64,000 bases of DNA, from positions 186,001-250,000 of the forward strand of contig NZ_AMBZ01000006.1 of assembly GCF_000293805.1 (NCBI RefSeq). Reading direction: 5' to 3'. Position 1 is the stretch's first letter. The number at the start of each line of letters is the position of its first letter. Positions 7,655 through 14,333 of this stretch are shown here, in pieces. Below the pieces are notes generated by a model. The model was not told the origin of the DNA and ran no database searches. It saw nothing but the letters and a program-made list of their open reading frames with translations. This DNA is from Paenibacillus alvei DSM 29. Lineage in GTDB: Bacteria > Bacillota > Bacilli > Paenibacillales > Paenibacillaceae. A program made the position numbers and the translations under genes.

Positions 7655-8470
7655 CTAGAATGGCGCAAACCCCTTCTGACTCACATAAATGCAATTCGAC
7701 GGAAATACGCTGCGAAATCGCTCTAGCACAATTCGGAATGCATCGGGCTGATACCACTCCTGCAAACCAAGCTCCCCATACAGCTTGCTTATACCTAACT
7801 GTCGAGTTCTTGCTCCTCCGCTTCCATCCCCCATGAAGTAATCGTCAATACAGATTCGCTCTGTTATATTGATCAACTTCTGCGGAAAAGCAGTACTGCT
7901 CGGCAAAACTGGCGCAATTGTCGCCTGTGTCGGTATTCCGGCTGTTTGCAATCGCTCCAGCGCTTTCAACCTTGCAGCTATTGGAGGTGCGCCGGGTGTA
8001 AAGTACTTTCGTATGTCTTCCCTGTCCGTCTCAATCGTCATACTGACTCGTACGGAATTTTGCATTTGCTGCAGCAAATCTATATCTCGCTGAACGAGAG
8101 GGCTGCGTGTTTGCACAAGCAAAAAATCAGGCTGTTCCTCTACTATGGCCTCTAGCAGCGAGCGTGTCACCCGTTCCTTGTATTCCACTGGCTGATACGG
8201 GTCTGTGCTGGATGACATAAATATCGTGACCCTTCCTTTTGCTTTCGCTCGCCGCAGCTCCTTGCGCAGCACCTCTGCTGCTTGCTGCTTAATATCAACC
8301 CAGCTGCCCCATTCCGTCTTGCGGAACTTAGCTACGGGCATCTGCCGTACATAACAATAGGAACAAGCGAAGGAGCAGCCTGTATATGGATTCAAGGTAT
8401 GGGTGTAATCAGCCAAAAAACCAGTGCCCTTATTAAGCATGGACTTTGGAGATGTGTACTGAAATTCCAT
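7655..8470 (-). CDS. Radical SAM protein, SPL/Rv2578c-like
   Basis: A 271-residue radical S-adenosylmethionine protein. CSFACSYCYVRQM near residue 30 gives CxxxCxxC for the 4Fe-4S cluster, and IFMSSSTDPYQPVEY and SMTIETDREDIRKYF are the barrel motifs of the spore-photoproduct-lyase-like (SPL) subgroup. The C-terminal SPL domain with its reactive cysteine is absent, so it is not a canonical spore photoproduct lyase, and the substrate is unknown. The ATG at 8470 follows AGGAAGGAG. It lies downstream of two DNA-alkylation repair genes on the same strand, 49 bases from ogt, and may share their transcript. Confidence 0.85.
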   Translation of the reverse strand: MEFQYTSPKSMLNKGTGFLADYTHTLNPYTGCSFACSYCYVRQMPVAKFRKTEWGSWVDIKQQAAEVLRKELRRAKAKGRVTIFMSSSTDPYQPVEYKERVTRSLLEAIVEEQPDFLLVQTRSPLVQRDIDLLQQMQNSVRVSMTIETDREDIRKYFTPGAPPIAARLKALERLQTAGIPTQATIAPVLPSSTAFPQKLINITERICIDDYFMGDGSGGARTRQLGISKLYGELGLQEWYQPDAFRIVLERFRSVFPSNCIYVSQKGFAPF

Positions 8471-8519
8471 TCGCTTCACTCCTTCCTGAGTAAAGAAATT
8501 CATCTGCAATTCTATATGT

Positions 8520-9041
8520 TTAATCAGAAGATAAGTGCTCTACCTTCAGCAATCGTTTTTTCATATCAAGCCCGCCTCTGTATCCAGTCATGTGCCCATT
8601 CTTGCCGATGACACGATGGCAGGGTACCGTAATTAGAATGGGATTTGCGCCAATCGCAGTACCTACCGCACGAGCTGCCATAGGCTTCTGCAAATAAGCA
8701 GCGATCTCGGAATAGGTTCTCGTCTCCCCATACGGAATCTCGCATAAGATTCTCCATACTGCACGTTGAAATGGCGTCCCTTGAATATCCAACGGCATCG
8801 TGAATCCCTTGCGATCTCCTTGCAAATATTCCGCCAATTCTTCAATATGCGGGTGCAAGCGTTCGTCAGACCGTACGAGCATTGCTTGTGGGTATCGAAT
8901 AGCCACCCACTCGCTCAAATGGTCAAAGGATTCGTGTTGTCCTCCAATATAACACACTCCCTGTTTCGATGCTGCCACGTATAGCTGCCAATTCCCTCGA
9001 TTCAACATGGACCAATATATATATTGCTGCTTCTTTACCAT
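8520..9041 (-). CDS. ogt: Methylated-DNA-protein-cysteine S-methyltransferase
   Basis: A 173-residue O6-methylguanine-DNA methyltransferase. The C-terminal domain has PFQRAVWRILCEIPYGETRTY (winged helix), AVGTAIGANP and the suicide active site VPCHRVIGKNG, then YRGGLDMKKRLLKVE. The ATG at 9041 has AAGGAG nine bases upstream; an in-frame ATG at 9059 overlaps the adaA stop codon as ATGA and is the alternative. The gene follows adaA without a gap, so it is translationally coupled to the adaptive-response regulator. Confidence 0.92.
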   Translation of the reverse strand: MVKKQQYIYWSMLNRGNWQLYVAASKQGVCYIGGQHESFDHLSEWVAIRYPQAMLVRSDERLHPHIEELAEYLQGDRKGFTMPLDIQGTPFQRAVWRILCEIPYGETRTYSEIAAYLQKPMAARAVGTAIGANPILITVPCHRVIGKNGHMTGYRGGLDMKKRLLKVEHLSSD

Positions 9042-9055
9042 TTTAGTTCTCTCCT

Positions 9056-9700
9056 TCATTTTCCCGCTCCTGCATCAAGCATTTGATGTCTTTTGCGGAA
9101 GACTGCCGGCGTATGGCCAGTTATCTTTTTGAACAAGGTAATAAAGTAGGGCGTACTTGGAAATCCGACGGTATGTGCGATGTCGTTAATCGTGAACGTC
9201 GAATTTCTCAGCAGCTCCGAAGCACGATTTATACGTTCATGCTGGATATATTCCATTGGAGAAACCCCCATAATTCGCTTAAATGTGCGCTGCAAATGAT
9301 ACGGGCTTCCATGACATAATTCTGCTAGCGAGTGAAGCGTCAACGTATCTGCATAATGGTTTTGGATACATTGTATGATTTGCGCAACCCATTCCTGATC
9401 GGGCATTCGATCTCCCGTTGGCTTACATCGCTTACAGGGACGGAATCCGGCCAGGAGCGCTTGTGCGGCATTTGAAAATGTGCATACATTTTCCCTAATC
9501 GGAGGCCTGGACTTGCATGAAGGCCTGCAGAAGATTCCTGTTGTTTTCACTGCATAAATAAATCGATGATCATAGGTGGGATCATTATAAAGGATGGCAT
9601 TCCATTGTTCCTCTGACATGATTCCATCAGCAGAATCCCGCTTTTTCTCATCACCTGAAAAGTCCGTGCGTATATCTTGTTGATCTCCTACTTTGCCCAC
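9056..9700 (-). CDS. adaA: Methylphosphotriester-DNA methyltransferase / AraC-type activator AdaA
   Basis: A 214-residue protein with an N-terminal Ada metal-binding domain (TTGIFCRPSCKSRPP and FRPCKRCKPTG supply the four zinc cysteines, the first being the methyl acceptor) and a C-terminal AraC helix-turn-helix (SPYHLQRTFKRIMGVSP, INDIAHTVGFPSTPYF). Self-methylation from DNA phosphotriesters turns it into a transcriptional activator of alkylation-repair genes. The start is GTG at 9700 after GGAGGTGAG. It is divergent from the glycosylase gene at 9850, and the 149-base gap holds both promoters. Confidence 0.93.
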   Translation of the reverse strand: MGKVGDQQDIRTDFSGDEKKRDSADGIMSEEQWNAILYNDPTYDHRFIYAVKTTGIFCRPSCKSRPPIRENVCTFSNAAQALLAGFRPCKRCKPTGDRMPDQEWVAQIIQCIQNHYADTLTLHSLAELCHGSPYHLQRTFKRIMGVSPMEYIQHERINRASELLRNSTFTINDIAHTVGFPSTPYFITLFKKITGHTPAVFRKRHQMLDAGAGK

Positions 9701-9849
9701 TAATACTCACCTCCACTTCCAGTATAACCGGTAAGAGCTCTCCATGTACGTGAACAGGAATAGAAACGCAACATATCGAAATCATAGAGCGAACCAGTTA
9801 TGATACAACTAGATTAGAAGATATTTTCAATTGAATTGGGAGGAAAAGA

Positions 9850-10764
9850 ATGACGAATGAGTATGCCTACGATCCAATCAAGCTAGATGTGCCCCGCGAG
9901 TTCAGCTTCACCGAGAACTTGAATTATCTATCTCGTGCATCCAATGAATGCTTATATGAGATTCACAATCAGAAGGTATACAAAGCCATCCCACTCGGAA
10001 ATCGAACTCCCATAATCGAAATCAGCGCCAATCAGGATCAGTCATTGCGTATGGCCTATATCGGAAATGAGGTTCCTCTTGATTCATCTGAGCATAAAGC
10101 TGTTCAACATTACATCCGTGATTGGTTCGACTTAGATACTGATATGTCGCCATTTTATGAGCTTGCGCATCGAGATCCACTGCTGCATGATGCCGTTCAT
10201 GCATTCTCCGGCTTGCGGATAATGGGTATTCCCGATCTTTTTGAAGCTCTCAGTTGGGGAATTATAGGACAGCAAATTAATCTTACTTACGCGTATACGT
10301 TAAAGAGAAGGCTTGTAGAACAATTTGGAAAGCAACTTATTTGTGAAGACCGTTCCTACTGGATCTATCCAACCGCGGAAGATATTGCAGCCTTGTCGAT
10401 TCAAGATTTGCAGCAATTGCGCATGACAGAACGGAAATGCGAGTATCTTATCCAAACTGCACAATTAATTGCGAATAAGCAGTTGACTAAGGAAATGCTG
10501 CTTGGTGCTGGCGGCTGTAAGCAGGCAGAGGAGATGTTAACCCAAATCAGGGGAATCGGGCCATGGACGGCCAATTATGTCTTAATGCGCTGTTTGCGAA
10601 TGCCATCAGCATTCCCAATTGATGATGTCGGGCTTCATAATGCCGTTCGCCATGTTCTCGCATCAGACAGAAAGCCAACTAAGAGTGAACTGCGAGCAAT
10701 GTCTGTCAATTGGAGCGGCTGGGAGGCTTACGCAACTTTTTATCTCTGGAGATACCTCTATTGA
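9850..10764 (+). CDS. DNA-3-methyladenine glycosylase, AlkA type
   Basis: A 304-residue HhH-GPD superfamily base-excision glycosylase. After an N-terminal AlkA-like domain come ALSWGIIGQQINLTYAYTLK, the helix-hairpin-helix QIRGIGPWTANYVLM and the catalytic aspartate in FPIDDVGLHNAV. It removes alkylated purines such as 3-methyladenine. It faces adaA-ogt across a short divergent region, matching an Ada-controlled adaptive response. A likely -10 (TATGAT near 9798) lacks a good -35, as expected for an activator-dependent promoter. Confidence 0.88.
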   Translation: MTNEYAYDPIKLDVPREFSFTENLNYLSRASNECLYEIHNQKVYKAIPLGNRTPIIEISANQDQSLRMAYIGNEVPLDSSEHKAVQHYIRDWFDLDTDMSPFYELAHRDPLLHDAVHAFSGLRIMGIPDLFEALSWGIIGQQINLTYAYTLKRRLVEQFGKQLICEDRSYWIYPTAEDIAALSIQDLQQLRMTERKCEYLIQTAQLIANKQLTKEMLLGAGGCKQAEEMLTQIRGIGPWTANYVLMRCLRMPSAFPIDDVGLHNAVRHVLASDRKPTKSELRAMSVNWSGWEAYATFYLWRYLY

Positions 10765-10837
10765 CTCAGCAGCTACAGTAACCTGCAATGACTGGAACGG
10801 AACCACTTACAGTATCCGCACCTATTTTGCGCAAAAA

Positions 10838-10868
10838 GACCCGCTTTGCATATGAAGCAAAGCGGGTC
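10838..10868 (-). terminator. Strong intrinsic terminator
   Basis: A perfect 12-bp stem (GACCCGCTTTGC / GCAAAGCGGGTC) with a seven-base loop and TTTTT on the minus strand, 12 bases past the repaired stop of the CD3324-type gene. The uncorrected reading frame runs straight through it. Confidence 0.9.
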
Positions 10869-10880
10869 TCGGGTCTAGTA

Positions 10881-11146
10881 TCATTCTTTTTGTATACGAT
10901 TTTCTTGATGCTATCTATGGATAAGCAATATAGTTCCGATAGCTGATCAATCGATGCACCTTCACGGAAACATTTTCGAATCTTCTCATTCCTCAGTTGA
11001 AGCTCTCTTCGAATTCCAGAGTTTTCGCCCCATCTTTTACGAGAACCCACTGGTGCAGGAATGTATATAAACTCTCCGCATACATATTTCTGAATTTCCT
11101 GCAATAAATGCTCGGGTAAACATTCATTCGCCTTCACATATTTCAT
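10881..11146 (-). pseudogene. CD3324 family HTH protein, C-terminal frameshift
   Basis: A small regulator-like protein (MKYVKANECLPEHLLQEIQ, YVCGEFIYIP, RKRWGENSGIRRELQLRN, and an HTH ending in LYCLSIDSIKKIVYKK). This is the compact CD3324 family of predicted DNA-binding proteins. As given, the frame stays open to 10766 and translates through the downstream terminator hairpin, which is not credible. One more A in the run at 10887-10891 (plus-strand T5) gives IVYKKE and a TGA at 10881-10883, just before the hairpin: an 88-residue product of normal family length. It stands alone on the minus strand, convergent with the glycosylase. Confidence 0.8.
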
Positions 11147-11531
11147 GATTACTCCGCTCCTTAAAAAATCTTGAACTTTTCTAAGGAAGCAAAGCCTACA
11201 TTATAAACGTATTTTCACCATGAAAGTCAAAATGAAAGTGAACGGTTCGGGTATTACACTCCAGGCTAGCAACCGTTCATGTCCATAATATAGACTTTGC
11301 ATGGAGTTGATCTAAGTCGATTCTCATGTATAACAAAAAAATCCCTCATTTCAGTATGTAATCAGAATTGGATTAAATTGTACATTAACCAATTGTACCA
11401 GTATATACCTGATCAATCAATGATTTGAGCCTAAATGGCATACTGTTCTGCCGTTTTTAATGCAATGTCCCTAAACTAGGAGGGTCCAAATGAAATAGAT
11501 TCTTACATTCTGAAGTTTACATAGTAATATA
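11147..11531. other. Intergenic region without a gene
   Basis: About 385 bases upstream of the CD3324-type gene, AT-rich, with stops in all frames. The minus-strand promoter of that gene should lie here. I see no coding or structured element that I can defend. Confidence 0.5.
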
Positions 11532-11560
11532 TTGACATTTCTCCTCTTCTGCTCTATTAT
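11532..11560 (+). promoter_or_regulatory. Near-consensus sigmaA promoter, no ORF behind it
   Basis: TTGACA (11532-11537) and TATTAT (11555-11560) with a 17-base spacer. No ORF starts within 300 bases; the structured segment at 11591-11690 follows. Confidence 0.7.
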
Positions 11561-11566
11561 TCATAC

Positions 11567-11690
11567 TAATCCTATCAGATTAAAATTTTAGGATTCGAAG
11601 ATGATGCCCGAGTCTGTGTTGGAAAATATAAGGGCACAGATGTGAACACATCAAGCGCACTCGGCTTCGGATCATCGGCATGTCATTTTT
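11567..11690 (+). ncRNA. Candidate structured small RNA or leader
   Basis: From a predicted start near 11567 the transcript can fold into an outer stem GATGAT/ATCATC (11600-11605 with 11671-11676), an inner stem CCGAGT/ACTCGG (11608-11613 with 11659-11664) and two enclosed hairpins, CTGTG/CACAG (11614-11618 with 11635-11639) and TGTG/CACA (11641-11644 with 11647-11650). This gives a compact three-way junction. A run of six T follows at about 11685-11690. I recognise no known RNA family. It could be a free-standing small RNA or a long leader of the DoxX gene 180 bases on. Confidence 0.45.
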
Positions 11691-11868
11691 TCGGCATGAG
11701 CTCTTTTATTTGTTCATAAAGATATGATATTCGTTATAATCATGCAAAAAATGCAATCTTTTATGCAATAAATAGCTCGAAAGGGTCTTGCAAAATAGAT
11801 CCGATCACTATAAAGTGTTTATGCATCCTATATATGGGAATGCTCTAAAACCAAAGGAGGATTGATTA

Positions 11869-12375
11869 ATGATTGATTTTTTAAGGAAAAACGTGTGGGC
11901 AGCTGCATTGCTCCTTGCTGTACGGCTCTATGTAGGCTATGTATGGGTATCCGCAGGCCTGAAAAAGCTGTTTGGAGGTGGCTTTGACGCAAGTGGATTT
12001 TTAAAGGGTGCCGTGGAAAAAGCAAGCGGCGATCGGCCGATCGTACAAGATTGGTGGGCTTCCTTCCTCCAACATGTCGCCATCCCGCATTCGCAAGTGT
12101 TCAGCTTTATGGTTCAATGGGGTGAACTGCTCGTCGGCACCGGACTCATTCTGGGCGCTCTTACTCGTACCGCTGCTTTCTTCGCTATCGTCATGAATTT
12201 AGCGTTTCTTTTGAGCGGATCCATCAGCAGCAATCCTATCATGATTATTCTTACGATGTTCATACTTGTCGCTTATACAAATGCAGGCCGCTTCGGTGTA
12301 GATTATTACTTGCTCCACAGATTAAAGCTGTCTAGACGCCAATCACCTCAAAGCTCCACTTCACCCTCAGTATAA
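11869..12375 (+). CDS. DoxX family membrane protein
   Basis: A 168-residue protein with four predicted membrane helices (AALLLAVRLYVGYVWVSAGL near residue 12, then FMVQWGELLVGTGLILGAL, AAFFAIVMNLAFLLSG and IMIILTMFILVAYTNAG), the layout of the DoxX/TQO small-subunit-like family. GLKKLFGGGFD after the first helix is typical. Family members have been tied to quinone or thiol oxidation in membranes; the role here is not evident. AAAGGAGG precedes the ATG. It is monocistronic; a TATAAT lies at 11735-11740 with a poorly spaced -35 (TTGTTC, 19-base gap). Confidence 0.88.
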   Translation: MIDFLRKNVWAAALLLAVRLYVGYVWVSAGLKKLFGGGFDASGFLKGAVEKASGDRPIVQDWWASFLQHVAIPHSQVFSFMVQWGELLVGTGLILGALTRTAAFFAIVMNLAFLLSGSISSNPIMIILTMFILVAYTNAGRFGVDYYLLHRLKLSRRQSPQSSTSPSV

Positions 12376-12546
12376 CCTCGTGATTTACGCACTGCTCATC
12401 AACATGCTCAAACGGAGATCTGCATAACACTTCTCAAATTCGTGCTTTTTTACAAATGCAAACTTATAGCGCATTTATTTCAGGTAGCATATATGTGCAT
12501 TGACAATCGCACGGAATGTAGTATGTATGATTTTAATCGCTTAATA

Positions 12547-12574
12547 AATTGATCTATCTGTAGCTAGATCAATT
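12547..12574. repeat. 10-bp inverted repeat
   Basis: AATTGATCTA and TAGATCAATT, a perfect inverted repeat with an eight-base loop and no T tail. It may be an operator or an AT-rich hairpin after doxX. Confidence 0.4.
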
Positions 12575-12680
12575 ATTCATCATACGATTAACCCAAGTAA
12601 ACCGTTGGAATTACTTGATATCAACTTTCATCGTTGCTGCCTATCCCATCGTGCACTACCATGCATTCACCAATGTCATT

Positions 12681-12721
12681 GAGCCGTAAGGACACTGCAA
12701 TGAAGTGAATCCTTGCGGCTC
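12681..12721. repeat. 12-bp hairpin in the gene-poor region
   Basis: GAGCCGTAAGGA pairs with TCCTTGCGGCTC (one G-T pair), enclosing CACT/AGTG. It has no T run on either strand, so it is not a standard terminator. Confidence 0.45.
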
Positions 12722-13068
12722 ATATGGGGTGTTGACTTTTTCTGATGATAGTGGGCAGCAGGCAGTTTGTTAGGTTACATAAGGAAGAGTATGTTTTAAT
12801 ATAAAATTCAATTTTCAGACTGAAAGCTGTTTTTAATGATTCCCCCATCAAATCCAAGCTCTTCTTGAAGACGATATTCGACTCCCCCGTATGGAATGCA
12901 AGTGGTGGCACCTTTATGAATCTATCTTAACCCTCACTGCAAGCTTCCTGACGGATAGGTTGATACCCTCGAGTAGCTAATTCAAGACTACATGGATCAT
13001 ATGGATCATCATTTTCGTCAAATTTTCAGATGTCAAGATAATACCATTTCACCTTCACCATAGGCATC

Positions 13069-13096
13069 AAAAAAGGACGGCAAATGCCGTCCTTTT
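13069..13096 (-). terminator. Terminator of the MoxR-vWA-SWIM operon
   Basis: Stem GGACGGCA/TGCCGTCC followed on the minus strand by TTTTTT, about 30 bases past the vWA stop. It marks the 3' end of the six-gene locus. Confidence 0.88.
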
Positions 13097-13126
13097 CACT
13101 TTTAGCAAATATATATGTGCGATGTA

Positions 13127-14332
13127 TCACTTTGTCCCCACCCGCTTGGCCAGCTCAGCCAAGTCATGCCCCTTCAACGCACCTTCCACCAGCTCCGGTA
13201 GCAGACTTGGCGTACAGGCGAAGCAAGGGGTGCCATCCCGCGCCAACACTCGCGCAAGATTCTCATCATAGAAGGGCTGACCTTGGTCGGAGAGCGCGAG
13301 CAGGCACATCGTCCTTACCCCTGCCTCTCTAAGCTCTCGCATGCGGCGGATGAGAGCCCCCCGATTGCCGCCTTCATACAGGTCGGAGACGATAATGAAC
13401 AATGTCTTCTTTGGTTCCGTAATATATTGTTCGCAATACGCAACTGATTTGTTAATATCCGTTCCTCCGCCCAACTGAATCCCGAACAGCATATCTACCG
13501 GGTCATTGGCGCATTGCTCTGTCAGGTCCACAACTTCTGTATCGAACACGACGACCCGCGTATCTAACGCCGGAATGGAAGCGAAAATGGAACCAATAAC
13601 GGAAGCCCATATTACAGAATCCGCCATCGATCCGCTTTGATCAATATCAACGATAACCGTCCATTCTTTGCTGCGCTGCGCACGGTCGAAGAAATAGAAT
13701 CGTTCCGGGATGATTTGCTTTCGTTCGATGTTATAGTGCTTCAAATTGCGAGCAATCGTTCTCTTCCAATCGATGCCGCTTACGGATGGGAGCGGAGTGT
13801 GCTGTCTACGGTTCAGCGCCCCGGTAACCGCTCGACGCAAGTCATTTTCAAGCAGCTTTACGAGTTCATCCACAACTGCCTGCACAAGCATCCTTGCGGT
13901 ATCCTTCGTCTTCTCTGGGATTTTCCCCTTCAAGGACAGCAGTGTGCCTACTAGCTGTATGTCGGGCTTCACCTGTGCCAAAACCTCTGGCTCGAACAGA
14001 AGCTGCTTCCAACCTTTTCGCTCCATCGCATCATGCTGGATGATCGACACAACATCATCAGGGAAAAAGGATCGAACATCTCCAAGCCATTTCGATAAGC
14101 GCGGTGCTGATTTCCCGAGTCCAGCCCCCTTGCCCCCCGCTGTTGATCCGTTTCCGCCCGATGCATCACTCGTCTCATCATAAATAGCCGCCAACGCTTG
14201 ATCCATGATAAGCTCCTCTTCGGTCAGGGGAGTACTGCCGTTCATGGAATAGCTAGAAAGCTGCCCTTCGACTGGCTGGCCAAGTATAAGACGCCAACGC
14301 GTCAGTGCTTGTGATTCAGCGAATTTGTTCAT
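13127..14332 (-). CDS. vWA (CoxE-like) domain protein
   Basis: A 401-residue protein. Residues 1-215 are a helical region containing a Gly/Ser-rich linker near 58-75; the C-terminal von Willebrand A domain has an intact MIDAS: D231-Q-S233-G-S235 (VIVDIDQSGSM), GGGTDINKS near residue 298 and IIVSDLYEGG. Intact metal-binding residues suggest regulated protein-protein binding, typically with a partner MoxR ATPase. The ATG at 14332 follows the DUF5682 stop within one base (TGATATG). It is the last gene of the locus. No signal or membrane segment is seen, so it should be cytoplasmic. Confidence 0.9.
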   Translation of the reverse strand: MNKFAESQALTRWRLILGQPVEGQLSSYSMNGSTPLTEEELIMDQALAAIYDETSDASGGNGSTAGGKGAGLGKSAPRLSKWLGDVRSFFPDDVVSIIQHDAMERKGWKQLLFEPEVLAQVKPDIQLVGTLLSLKGKIPEKTKDTARMLVQAVVDELVKLLENDLRRAVTGALNRRQHTPLPSVSGIDWKRTIARNLKHYNIERKQIIPERFYFFDRAQRSKEWTVIVDIDQSGSMADSVIWASVIGSIFASIPALDTRVVVFDTEVVDLTEQCANDPVDMLFGIQLGGGTDINKSVAYCEQYITEPKKTLFIIVSDLYEGGNRGALIRRMRELREAGVRTMCLLALSDQGQPFYDENLARVLARDGTPCFACTPSLLPELVEGALKGHDLAELAKRVGTK

Positions 14333-14333
14333 A

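Larger units (their letters stand above)
12376..13068. other. Long gene-poor intergenic region
   Basis: About 690 bases with no convincing gene. It contains two hairpins listed separately (12547-12574 and 12681-12721). A 63-codon minus-strand frame at 12720-12911 lacks a ribosome site and family resemblance, so I do not call it. Confidence 0.5.

Noticed and set aside
12720-12911. A 63-codon minus-strand frame
   Set aside because: No ribosome site or recognisable family; overlaps the end of a hairpin. I considered a transposase remnant but saw no supporting motif.
13746-14183. Long frames opposite the vWA and DUF5682 genes
   Set aside because: Antisense shadows of well-supported genes with conserved motifs on the other strand.
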